Assembly (NCBI GenBank): GCA_002395605.1
Contig: DGXO01000043.1
Span: 17,555 to 30,022 of the forward strand
Length of the DNA: 12,468 nt
Reading direction: 5' to 3'
From: Bacteroidales bacterium UBA4230
Lineage (GTDB): Bacteria; Bacteroidota; Bacteroidia; Bacteroidales; UBA932
Part shown: piece by piece, positions 4,847 through 12,468 of the stretch
Position numbering within the stretch: position 1 is the stretch's first letter
How the letters are laid out: the number at the start of each line of letters is the position of its first letter
Position numbers and translations under genes: made by a program
Notes under the pieces: model-generated
Told to the model about the DNA's origin: nothing
What the model saw: the letters and a program-made list of their open reading frames with translations, nothing else
Database searches by the model: none

Positions 4847-6643
4847 CTAGTTGTATTCAGGGTTCTGGGTAATTGCGCCTGCGCCGTTTGCAATCTCCTT
4901 GCGGGTGAAGGGGAAGTAGTAGTTGCGCTCATAGAATGTGCGGTAGGCCACTGTAGGGAAGGTGTACTGGAAGCCGCCCAGTTGGTTCTTCCTTACGGAA
5001 ACGCCCTTGATGGACTTGTTGAGTACGCTCATTGCGTCTTTCCAGCGGAGAAGGTCCCAGTAGCGGTGGTCTTCAAAGGCAAGCTCTACGCGGCGCTCCT
5101 GCTTCACGGCATTGCGGAAGTCGGACTTGGATGCCGCCGTAACGGCCGGGAGGGATGTGCTGGCGCTGTTCCTTACTTCCGTAAGTGCCTGACGTGCAGT
5201 CATTCCGTAACCCTCAGGGTCTGCGTCCGGGCCGTAGGCCTCGTTCATTGCTTCGGCATAGTTCAAAAGGACTTCGGCATAGCGGTAAAGGGGCCATACG
5301 TGGTCTGTGCTACCGCCTTCAACAAGGTTGAGGTTGGGTGCAAGGAACTTCTTGAGGTAGTATCCGGTGGGGCTTGCGCCTGCAGTGCGGGAGTCATAGT
5401 TTCCGCCCTTGGACTCATCTATGGTGGTTCCGTTCCAAGTGCTGCCGTTGGTCACTATTGTAGCTGCAAGACGGGGATCCCTGTTTGCGTAAGGGTCCGC
5501 TACCTGGGGGCCGACATACTCATAGGCGTCCACAAGGTTCTGCGTAGGGCAAACTCCGCTGTTGCCGCCGCGGGTGGCCACGGGATAGTTGGCAGCCTCG
5601 GGGGCGCTGCCGGCAGCCTGGCGTACCAGGAAGATGGACTCGACGTCGGAGGTGGAGTTGTTCTTTATGAAGTAGTTACCGTAGTCCCTGTTGGCGGGCA
5701 TATGCCAGTCCGGGTAGCTCTTGGCGCCTTCTCCAAAGCCGAATCCCTTTGCGAAGATGGCTTTGCGGAGCTGGATCACGTCGTTGGCTGCCTTTGCGGC
5801 CCTCTCCCATTTCTCTACGTCGTCCATGGGGTTGTTGCGGGGGCTGGCTGCGTAAAGGAGCACGCGGGCCTTTATGGCAAGGGCTGCGGTGCGGTCGAAG
5901 CGGCCGGTTTCGTCGCGGAAGTTCCAGTTTGCAACGTCTGCTATGGCGTTGTCCGGGGTCTGGTCAAGCGCCACCCTCCAGTCAAGGTTGAGCTCATCCA
6001 CATGGTCGTCGATAAGCTTCACGATATGGTCCACAACCTCGTCGTAGGTGGCCTGGCGGGCCATTCCGGTTTCGGGGTCTATGAGCGGAACGCCGCCGTA
6101 CATCTTGATGAGCTCACCATAATAGTAAGCTTCGGCAATGTAGGCTTCGGCCCGCTGCCATGCAAGGTTGATGCAGTCTCTCTTGTAGGCCTTGGGCTGC
6201 TCCGTGCTGTAGATGGTGCCATCCGGGTTGTAAACCGTGCTGGTGTCCCTGTTCAGCGCCAGGAAGTTTTCTCCGTCCTTGGCGTAATCCAGGAAGAAGT
6301 GCGCCGCGCGTATGCCCTCGTAGTAGTTTACGTACTTGTAGGCGAGCGGGTTCAGATCGGCCGAAAGAAGGCCCCTGTTGAAGGTCTGGGCTTCGGAGGT
6401 GGGGGCGGCCTGTTCGGCTTCGTCGGAGGCGCTGGCAAAGAGGTTCCCGTCTATCACGTTGAAGCCGTTGCCCATGGGGGTATAGTACGCGTATGCAAAG
6501 CTTGTGAGCGTGCTGGAACGTGTCTGGAGCCTGTCCATGGTGTCAAAGACATCAGTGCGGGTGTTGAGGAACTTGGTGCAGGAAGGGAGCATGAGTGCTG
6601 CCGCCGCTGCAATGATTATAGTGTATATCCTACTTGTGCTCAT
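4847..6643 (-). CDS. susD: SusD/RagB family nutrient-binding outer-membrane lipoprotein (SusD-2)
   Basis: A 598-residue lipoprotein with lipobox LPSC (Cys22), of usual SusD length. SusD proteins sit as lids over SusC channels and bind glycan through an alpha-helical TPR scaffold. Visible family landmarks are the N-terminal CTKFLNT, the TPR helix ending YYYGELIKMYGGVPLI (about 173-188), the ALAIKARVLLYAASPR helix (254-269), PLYRYAEVLLNYAEAMNE (451-468), the ERRVELAFEDHRYWDLLRWK block (516-535) and the C-terminal YYFPFTRKEI and ITQNPEYN. The ligand-binding face is rich in Tyr and Trp but I cannot name the contact residues. The gene starts 4 bases after the stop of SusC-2, so the two should form a cognate pair. 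It is clearly diverged from SusD-1: their alignable similarity is confined mainly to the family motifs, so the pairs probably bind different stretches or forms of the glycan. Confidence 0.93.
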   Translation of the reverse strand: MSTSRIYTIIIAAAAALMLPSCTKFLNTRTDVFDTMDRLQTRSSTLTSFAYAYYTPMGNGFNVIDGNLFASASDEAEQAAPTSEAQTFNRGLLSADLNPLAYKYVNYYEGIRAAHFFLDYAKDGENFLALNRDTSTVYNPDGTIYSTEQPKAYKRDCINLAWQRAEAYIAEAYYYGELIKMYGGVPLIDPETGMARQATYDEVVDHIVKLIDDHVDELNLDWRVALDQTPDNAIADVANWNFRDETGRFDRTAALAIKARVLLYAASPRNNPMDDVEKWERAAKAANDVIQLRKAIFAKGFGFGEGAKSYPDWHMPANRDYGNYFIKNNSTSDVESIFLVRQAAGSAPEAANYPVATRGGNSGVCPTQNLVDAYEYVGPQVADPYANRDPRLAATIVTNGSTWNGTTIDESKGGNYDSRTAGASPTGYYLKKFLAPNLNLVEGGSTDHVWPLYRYAEVLLNYAEAMNEAYGPDADPEGYGMTARQALTEVRNSASTSLPAVTAASKSDFRNAVKQERRVELAFEDHRYWDLLRWKDAMSVLNKSIKGVSVRKNQLGGFQYTFPTVAYRTFYERNYYFPFTRKEIANGAGAITQNPEYN

Positions 6644-6647
6644 ACTC

Positions 6648-9383
6648 TTAGAAACTTATTTGAAGTCCAAGGTTTACCGCCTTTGAAGCGGGATATCCGT
6701 AATTGGCCGTTTCCGGGTCCATCTTGTATTTGGCCAGGAGAGTGCTCAGCGTAAGGAGGTTGTATCCGGTTACGCAGACGCGGAAGTTCTTGATGGCCTT
6801 TGTGTTGAGCGGAATGGTGTAGCCAAGTTCCACTTCCTGAAGGCGCAGCCAGGCGTTGTCCTTCACCCAGAAGGAGCTTGCGTGGTAGTTGTTGTCGTTC
6901 TGGCCGGTGGAAAGGCGGGGGAACGTGGCGGTTTCGCGGGTGTCAAGCTTGGCCTCGGGGTAGTATACCCAGGCACCTTCGGCCCACTCAAAGGCGTTTC
7001 CGTAGTTCAGGAAGGGCTTCCATTCGTCGTAGTCCATGAGGTTCACGGTGGAGCCTGCGCTGCCGGTGATGAGGAAGGAAAGGTCGAAGCCCTTGTATTT
7101 GACTTCGCCGCCGAGGCTGAGGGTGAGTGACGGATAGGAAGGGTTGCCGACTTTCACGATATCGGTGTCGTCAATGAAGGAATCCCCGTCCTGGTCCTTG
7201 TACTTGAGGTCTCCGGGCTGGATTGCACCGTAAAGGGGAACGGGAAGGCCCATGTTCAGCTCTCCGTCAAGGTCGAAGTCAGTGACCTTGTAGAAACCGG
7301 TGTTCTCAAGGCCCATCCTGGTGCCGTAAGGGAGGCCTGTGACGGCGTTGTAGGGGTATTTGGCCCCAACTTCGCCCATCTCAATGACCTTGTTCTTCGC
7401 AAAGAGGACGTTCCCGAATACGCTCCAGTCAACCTCTCCGCTCTTTTTGGCAACCACAAACTGGGCGTCCACGCCGTGGTTGAACATCTTGCCAAGGTTG
7501 GTGTATGCAACCTGGGCGCCATTGTAATCCATAAGGGTGTTGTCCGGGGTGAGGATGCCGGTGCGGTAATCGGCAAAGTAATCGGCCTTGACGGTAAGGA
7601 GGTTCCAGAGGATGGCCTCTACGCCGATATCGGCCTTCAGGCTCTTTTCGGCCGTAACGTCCGGGTGGCTCATGAACAGCGGACGGATGCCGCTGGCGCC
7701 GCCTCCGAAGTTGGGGCCCATGCCCTGGACAAAGCTGCCGGTCCAGGTGTAGTACTGCTCATAGAGATACCTGCCATTGGTCTCGAATCCCTCAATTCCC
7801 ACATAGGCTTCCGTGGCTCCGGTAAATCCGGCCGAAGCCCTGAGCCTCAGTTTGTTAACCACGGGGCTGCTCTTCAGGAATTCCTCGTTGGAGAGGTTCC
7901 ATCCAAAGCCCACGGTGGGATAGGGAACGAAGCTCTTTCCGGGAGCGTAGGCGTCTGAGCCGAACACGGAGAGGGCCAGGGTGGCGTCAAAGCGGGAGTC
8001 GTATGCCCAGTCGGCCCTTGCAACAAAGTTGGCGTAGCGGTACTTCCAGTTGTAGAAGGCGCTGCCGCTGCCGCTGAAGTCGGAGATGCGGGCGTCCAGC
8101 TTTGTCCTAAGGGTGTGAAGGCCGAATTCTGAGTCCCAGCCCACGGTTACGTTGCCCTGCATCCAGTTCTCCTTGCCGGAGCTCCAGTAGCCATTTGAGC
8201 GGATGTAGGTGGAAATGTCGGCGGTTTGTGGAACACCCTGGTTGTAACGGGCGTAGGTGCGCGTTTTTGCGGTGTTGCCGATGGTCCTGGAGTAGAAGGA
8301 GAAGCCTTGCAGTAGGTATAGGCCCTTGACAAGGGAACCTAGGTCTTCCTTGAACTTAAAGTTGGCCTGCATGAGCTTGGTGCGGCTTGTGGTCCATCCA
8401 AGTCCTGAGAGCGAACCTACGGGGTTGTTGGGATGAACCGCCGTACCGGAGTAGTTGGAAATAGGGTCTGTGGCATCTGCGTCAAAAATGGGGTAAATAT
8501 TTGACGGATAGCTCATTACATCGTTCACAAGCTGGTAAACGCTGTAGTTGGGACGGTTGCGGTCTTCAAGGCGGCCGCCCACATCCACGCTCACCGTGAA
8601 GATGTCATTGAGCTTCATGTCAAGATTGGTGCGGATGCCGTATTTCACAAAGGAGACGTTCTTGGTGCGGTCCGTGTTCCTTACGTTAAGGAAGCCCTGC
8701 TGGTTGGCATAGTCAAGCACAACGCTGTAAAGGGCCGTGTTGGAGCCGCCGCGGATGGAAAGGGAGCCGTCGGCATAGTTGGTGAGGGGCTTGAAGACTT
8801 CGTCGTACCAGTTTACGTCTATGCCTTCGCCGGCTTTGTAGGCGTTCATGGCCTCAAAGTCGTAGTAGGGGTCCCACTCACGGCCGTGGTCGTTGCTCCA
8901 GGCCTGGTTGTAGAGGGCGGCGTAGCGCCGGGAGTTCAGGGGTTTTGCCACATTGATGGGCATCTGGACTCCGCCGCGGGTCTTGAAGGTGATTACGGGG
9001 GCGCCCACGGTGCCGCGCTTGGTGGTGATTGCCAGCACGCCGTTTGCGCCGTTCATGCCGTATTCGGCAAGGTCTGCGGCATTCTTGCAAACTACCACGG
9101 ACTCAATTTCTTCCGGGGAAAGATAGCTTATGAAATCCTGCTGGACCTCAAAGCCGTCCACAAAGATCTTGAGGGTGTTGACGTCGGTCCCCTGCGCAAA
9201 GGAGCCAATTCCGCGGATCATCATCCTGGGGACTCCGGCGCCGGGGGTGCCGTCGTTTCTTATGACGGTAAGGCCCGGATACTTGCCCTCCAGGGCGTCC
9301 GTAAAGTTGGCAAGGTCCTGGGAATAACCCGCAAGGGAAGCAAGGAGTCCCGCCGCAACTGTAATTATGAAGTGTTTTTTCAT
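6648..9383 (-). CDS. susC: Short SusC/RagA family outer-membrane channel lacking N-terminal extension and TonB box (SusC-2)
   Basis: A 911-residue SusC-type beta-barrel, short for a family usually around 1000 residues. A signal peptide (about 1-21, ending AGYS) is followed almost at once by plug sequence: ALEGKYPGLTV (30-40), MMIRGIGS (54-61), IFVDGFEV (73-80) and YGMNGANGVLAITTKRG (108-124), which match the SusC plug. The carboxypeptidase-regulatory-like N-terminal extension, the TonB box and the first part of the plug normally found before these motifs are absent. The start is firm: an in-frame TAA lies five codons upstream, and only 19 bases separate the ATG from the susD-1 stop. The rest is barrel, with the SusC GDLKYKDQDGDSFIDD segment near residue 730 and a C-terminal QISF, whose terminal Phe is the usual barrel-assembly signal. 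It should import glycan with SusD-2; how it is energised without an obvious TonB box is unclear. Confidence 0.92.
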   Translation of the reverse strand: MKKHFIITVAAGLLASLAGYSQDLANFTDALEGKYPGLTVIRNDGTPGAGVPRMMIRGIGSFAQGTDVNTLKIFVDGFEVQQDFISYLSPEEIESVVVCKNAADLAEYGMNGANGVLAITTKRGTVGAPVITFKTRGGVQMPINVAKPLNSRRYAALYNQAWSNDHGREWDPYYDFEAMNAYKAGEGIDVNWYDEVFKPLTNYADGSLSIRGGSNTALYSVVLDYANQQGFLNVRNTDRTKNVSFVKYGIRTNLDMKLNDIFTVSVDVGGRLEDRNRPNYSVYQLVNDVMSYPSNIYPIFDADATDPISNYSGTAVHPNNPVGSLSGLGWTTSRTKLMQANFKFKEDLGSLVKGLYLLQGFSFYSRTIGNTAKTRTYARYNQGVPQTADISTYIRSNGYWSSGKENWMQGNVTVGWDSEFGLHTLRTKLDARISDFSGSGSAFYNWKYRYANFVARADWAYDSRFDATLALSVFGSDAYAPGKSFVPYPTVGFGWNLSNEEFLKSSPVVNKLRLRASAGFTGATEAYVGIEGFETNGRYLYEQYYTWTGSFVQGMGPNFGGGASGIRPLFMSHPDVTAEKSLKADIGVEAILWNLLTVKADYFADYRTGILTPDNTLMDYNGAQVAYTNLGKMFNHGVDAQFVVAKKSGEVDWSVFGNVLFAKNKVIEMGEVGAKYPYNAVTGLPYGTRMGLENTGFYKVTDFDLDGELNMGLPVPLYGAIQPGDLKYKDQDGDSFIDDTDIVKVGNPSYPSLTLSLGGEVKYKGFDLSFLITGSAGSTVNLMDYDEWKPFLNYGNAFEWAEGAWVYYPEAKLDTRETATFPRLSTGQNDNNYHASSFWVKDNAWLRLQEVELGYTIPLNTKAIKNFRVCVTGYNLLTLSTLLAKYKMDPETANYGYPASKAVNLGLQISF

Positions 9384-9402
9384 TGCTCTACGGATTTATC
9401 TG

Positions 9403-11250
9403 TTAATAACCGGGGTTCTGTGCTATTATGCCCTTGTTGACCTCGTCCTGGCGGAAAGGCTCAAGGAACCACTTGGGATGCCAGTAGCCAGTGTATGAGT
9501 AGGCGTCCCAGTAGGAGATGAGGGCTGCCATGGTGTTGGCGCCGTCGGTGGTCAGGAAGGAAATCTCCGTCATGGGGCCGCCAAGGATCTTGGTGCCGAT
9601 ATCCGGATGCTTCCAGTGCTTGACGTCGTAGTAGCGCTGGTTTTCCTCGAAGAATTCAAGGGCCCTTTCGCGCACTATCAGTTCACGCAGTTTGGCCTGG
9701 TCTGTCTCCGCCACTGACGGAAGTCCCGCCCTGTTCCTTATGATATTCAGGTACTTAAGGGCGTTGGCAGCGTCTCCGTACTCGTTGTAGCATTCGGCCA
9801 GGGACATGTAGGCTTCGGCCAGGCGGAACAGCGGGAACTCGAACCAGCGGCGGGCGCCGGCCTTGTAGTAGAACTTGGTGGGAACGCCAATTGAGCGGCC
9901 TTCGATGGCACGGGACATGGAGGCTGCGATTGCGGCGTCGGAGGTAAGGCTTCCCATATACCAGATGCCCTCGTTCCACTTGGCGTCGCCGTCGTTGGAG
10001 CGGCCGTATTTGCCTGGTACACAGATGTCTACGCGGAAGCGGGGCTCAATCTTGTCTATGTTGGCGGCAAAGTCGGAGATGTCGCGGGGGGCTGCTTCTC
10101 CAACCACAGGCCAGTCAATCTCTCCGCCGTCTTTGTCGCGGTAAAGGCGCACGAAGTTGGTGAGGACGCCACGCAGGGAACGTTCGCCGGCGTCTACATA
10201 GGCGCTCCAGTTGTAACCTTCGGTCATGTTGTTGTATACCTGCTGGTCACTCTCGATCTTGAAGGCAAGGAGGGTTTCGGGGCCGTTGAGCTCAGAGACA
10301 CCGCGACCGTAGTCGTCGATTGCCTGCTCAAAGGTGTTGCGATTACCCTCTCCGGCGGTGAAAATAAGGTGTTTGCCGTGGGCTTTACCCCATTCAATCA
10401 CTGCAAGGTGGGCGTCTATGGCCTTCTTGTAGCGCTCTTTGTCGTAGCCCTCAAGCCAAATGAGGGAATCCGCACTGTAAGCCATGCCGAATTCCTTGGC
10501 GTAGGACTGCTCTGCGTTGAAAAGCGGACGGGCGGCGAAGGTGAGGAGGCGGGCCTTCATGGCAAGCACCGCACCCTTTGTGATTCGGCCTTCCCACTTG
10601 TCTCCGCAGCCGGGCTCAATGTCCGTCCAGGTGTCCGGGAGGCGTGTTTCGGCCTCATTAATCATCTCCAGCGCAAAATCCAGGGTCTTTTGGGCCGATG
10701 CGCGGGGGAATGCTATGTCGTCTGTCATCTCGTTGGCCTGGCGCACGATGGGAACGCCGCCCCAGCGCTGGAACATGCCCACATAGCGGTAGGCGATGAG
10801 CGCGTAGGCTTCTCCCTTCATGTACTCCTTCATTTCGTCGGAGAGCTCCGGGCACTTGTCTATGTTGGCGATAATGATCCAGCAGGCCCTTATCACTTCC
10901 CAGTTCTCGTTGAAGTCTGCAGGTGCGCCCTGGAACTGCCCGGAGGCATCCAGGACGGTTGTGGGGCCGTTTACCACAAGGTTGTAGCCGGCGTGCCAGC
11001 TGTATCCGCGGGTGATTTCGCCGGACAGGGATGCAAGGGTGCCGTGGTTGATGGCCCAGCCTTCCGGCAGGCCTTCGCGGAGGCCCCTGTGGTATGCTCT
11101 CCAGAGCATGCCCTCGGTGTCTTTTCTGTTGGAGAACACGTCTTCAAGGTAGACGCTGCCGGTTACCTCCGGCATCTCCAGGAACAGGTTGCAGCCGCTT
11201 ACGCTCATAAGCACTGCGGTCATGATTGCTACTATGCGTATCTTTTTCAT
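9403..11250 (-). CDS. susD: SusD/RagB family nutrient-binding outer-membrane lipoprotein (SusD-1)
   Basis: A 615-residue lipoprotein with lipobox VSGC (Cys20). Family landmarks are NLFLEMPEVTG after the Cys, the TPR helix and GGVP turn YRYVGMFQRWGGVPIVR (154-170), GAVLAMKARLLTFAARPLF (226-244), FEFPLFRLAEAYMSLAECYN (470-489), LNIIRNRAGLP (501-511), RERALEFFEENQRYYDVKHW (527-546) and the terminal IIAQNPGY. It should act as the glycan-binding lid of SusC-1, whose stop lies 12 bases upstream. AGGA sits 3-4 bases before the ATG, a better ribosome site than most genes here have. The protein is rich in Trp in its middle region (W347, W380, W425, W430), where SusD ligand platforms often lie, but contact residues cannot be named. 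Followed by SusC-2 after 19 bases. Confidence 0.93.
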   Translation of the reverse strand: MKKIRIVAIMTAVLMSVSGCNLFLEMPEVTGSVYLEDVFSNRKDTEGMLWRAYHRGLREGLPEGWAINHGTLASLSGEITRGYSWHAGYNLVVNGPTTVLDASGQFQGAPADFNENWEVIRACWIIIANIDKCPELSDEMKEYMKGEAYALIAYRYVGMFQRWGGVPIVRQANEMTDDIAFPRASAQKTLDFALEMINEAETRLPDTWTDIEPGCGDKWEGRITKGAVLAMKARLLTFAARPLFNAEQSYAKEFGMAYSADSLIWLEGYDKERYKKAIDAHLAVIEWGKAHGKHLIFTAGEGNRNTFEQAIDDYGRGVSELNGPETLLAFKIESDQQVYNNMTEGYNWSAYVDAGERSLRGVLTNFVRLYRDKDGGEIDWPVVGEAAPRDISDFAANIDKIEPRFRVDICVPGKYGRSNDGDAKWNEGIWYMGSLTSDAAIAASMSRAIEGRSIGVPTKFYYKAGARRWFEFPLFRLAEAYMSLAECYNEYGDAANALKYLNIIRNRAGLPSVAETDQAKLRELIVRERALEFFEENQRYYDVKHWKHPDIGTKILGGPMTEISFLTTDGANTMAALISYWDAYSYTGYWHPKWFLEPFRQDEVNKGIIAQNPGY

Positions 11251-11262
11251 AATCCTGTCCGT

Positions 11263-12468
11263 TTAGAAGTTGATGTTTACGCCGATGTTGGTGGTACGGG
11301 TGAGAGGGAACACGTAGGAGATGTTGCCCTCGCTGCCGCCAAGGTTGTCCTTGGTTTCGGGGTCGATTCCGTATCGGCTCATCTGGTCAAACAGCGTGAA
11401 GAGGTTGTTTGCGTTGATGTACAGCCTCAGCTGGGAGATCCGGGCTTTCCTCAGGAAGGCCGAATTCTGCGGGAAGGTGTAGCCGAACTCCACGTTCTTT
11501 ACTCTCAGGTGGTCCGATGGCAGGGCCCAGAGCTGGCTCTTGGGGCCGAAGTCGTAGTGGTCCTGGCTGGCGTCGTATACGGCGCGGGGATAGGTGATGG
11601 GCGTGCCGGCGGCCACTTTTTCGGGGGTCCATCGGCCTTCATACTGCCACAGGAAGGCGTTACCGGCCCTCTTGAAGAACGGGCTGGTGATACGGGCGAT
11701 GTAGTAGGAGCCCATTGCCGTACCTGAAAGCACAATCTTAAGGTCAAAGCCCTTGTAGCTTACTCCAATCTTGCCGCCGAAGTTGAGCATGGGGCGGTTG
11801 GGGTAGCCTATGGGGCCCTGGTCCTTGGAGTCGATTACGCCGTCGCCGTCAAGGTCTACGTACTTGATGTCGCCGAGGGTCACGGCTCCGGCGCTCTGGG
11901 AGAAGTACGGACGGTTGTTCAGCTCCTCAAGGGTGTCGTAGAAGCCGTCGGTCTTGTATCCGTAATACTGGCCGATAGAATGCCCTGTCTGGTTCATCCA
12001 GTCGTAGGGATTGGGGGCTTCGGCCATGTACTCTATCTTGTTCTTGGCGTAGGTTACGTTACCTTCAATATAATAACGGAGGTCTCCGCGTTTTTCATTC
12101 CAGCCAAGCACCAACTCATAACCGCGGTTTGTCACCTGACCCACGTTCACGGCCGCCGTATCCCACGAGGGAACGCCGAAGGTGACGGGAATTACGCCAA
12201 GTGTGGTGAGGATGTCACGCCTGTTCTCGTAGAAGAAGTCGGCGTTGAAATAGAGCCTGTCGCTCAGGAACTTGGTCTCCAGGCCGGCGCTAATCTTCTC
12301 ACTCTTTTCCCAGGTTACCAGAGGGTTTCCAAGGGCGCCTTCGGCACTTCCGGTGTAGATGGTGTTGTAGGAGCCGGTGCTTGTGCCGAACTGGTAGTAG
12401 TTACTCTGGAGGGAACCTGAACTGGTAGTTGAGGTTAGGCTTCCGGGGCCCATGTTAATCTGGTAGGT
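11263..12468 (-). CDS. susC: SusC/RagA family TonB-dependent outer-membrane channel, C-terminal 401 residues (SusC-1)
   Basis: The frame is open to the right edge, so the N-terminal half or more (signal peptide, any N-terminal extension, plug, first strands) is outside the window. What is present is the second half of a 22-strand barrel. It shows TWEKSEKISAGLETKFL, then RGYELVLGWNEK and the SusC-typical GDIKYVDLDGDGVIDSKD segment, followed by IGYPNRPMLNFGGKIGVSYKGFDL. The later strands include HLRVKNVEFGYTFP and RLYINANNLFTL, ending GVNINF with the terminal Phe used in barrel assembly. The gene leads the visible operon and pairs with SusD-1, 12 bases downstream. Whether this copy carries the N-terminal extension and TonB box missing from SusC-2 cannot be seen here. 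Family assignment is secure. Confidence 0.93.
   Translation of the reverse strand, partial: TYQINMGPGSLTSTTSSGSLQSNYYQFGTSTGSYNTIYTGSAEGALGNPLVTWEKSEKISAGLETKFLSDRLYFNADFFYENRRDILTTLGVIPVTFGVPSWDTAAVNVGQVTNRGYELVLGWNEKRGDLRYYIEGNVTYAKNKIEYMAEAPNPYDWMNQTGHSIGQYYGYKTDGFYDTLEELNNRPYFSQSAGAVTLGDIKYVDLDGDGVIDSKDQGPIGYPNRPMLNFGGKIGVSYKGFDLKIVLSGTAMGSYYIARITSPFFKRAGNAFLWQYEGRWTPEKVAAGTPITYPRAVYDASQDHYDFGPKSQLWALPSDHLRVKNVEFGYTFPQNSAFLRKARISQLRLYINANNLFTLFDQMSRYGIDPETKDNLGGSEGNISYVFPLTRTTNIGVNINF

Noticed and set aside
4835..6754. Long plus-strand open frame (639 codons) opposite SusD-2
   Set aside because: It lies entirely antisense to a well-supported SusD gene, its translation is a low-complexity Val/Gly/Ala/Cys-rich string with no recognisable motif, and it arises from codon bias of the minus-strand gene.
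9384..9402. A hidden frameshift removing the N-terminal extension of SusC-2
   Set aside because: Only 19 bases separate susD-1 and susC-2, with an in-frame TAA and no coding remnant, and SusC-2 has its own good signal peptide; the extension is simply absent.
10369..11727. Plus-strand open frame (452 codons) opposite SusD-1 and the end of SusC-1
   Set aside because: It crosses the junction of two genuine minus-strand genes, is Val/Gly/His-rich without domain signatures, and has no signal or context.

Overview
The window is almost entirely one polysaccharide utilisation locus (PUL) of a Bacteroidota species, most likely a Bacteroidales. The evidence is two tandem SusC/SusD pairs, a run of short-signal lipoproteins, the near absence of strong Shine-Dalgarno sites, and a moderately high G+C content (judged by eye, not computed). 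At least nine genes lie head to tail on the minus strand, so transcription runs from the right edge (12468) to the left. The 5' end of the operon, its promoter and most of the first SusC gene lie beyond the right edge.

In transcription order: the C-terminal barrel of SusC-1 (12468-11263), SusD-1 (11250-9403), SusC-2 (9383-6648), SusD-2 (6643-4847), a DUF1735-like lipoprotein (4844-4221), a two-PKD-domain lipoprotein that is probably a surface glycan-binding protein (4177-2903), then three related glycoside hydrolase family 16 (GH16) genes: an intact enzyme (2839-1907), a shortened lipoprotein that has lost the catalytic signature (1917-1189) and a second intact enzyme (1189-239). Gaps are 0 to 63 bases. 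Several gene pairs overlap or nearly touch, as expected for one translationally coupled transcript. The last gene meets the convergent plus-strand 3' end of chorismate synthase (aroC, 1-237), with one base between the two stop codons.

The likely role is capture and depolymerisation of a beta-glucan-type polysaccharide. Surface lipoproteins (SusD-1, SusD-2, the PKD protein, the DUF1735 protein and perhaps the inactive GH16) would bind glycan, SusC channels would import it, and the two intact GH16 endo-hydrolases would cut it. Their catalytic strand has the ExDxE form and the surrounding sequence resembles bacterial lichenases and XTH/Crh-type GH16 enzymes, so a beta-1,3/1,4- or beta-1,3-glucan is the best guess. 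No exo-glycosidase or regulator is visible; if present, they lie to the right.

The main oddities are: SusC-2 starts directly in the plug domain, with no N-terminal extension and no recognisable TonB box; the middle GH16 copy is a lipoprotein pseudo-enzyme (EIDIE changed to EIGID, with about 70 residues lost); both intact GH16s have ordinary signal peptides rather than lipoboxes; and a perfect 12-base palindrome sits directly against the start codon of the PKD gene. There is no gene-free stretch longer than 63 bases. I saw no tRNA, rRNA, insertion sequence or CRISPR array.
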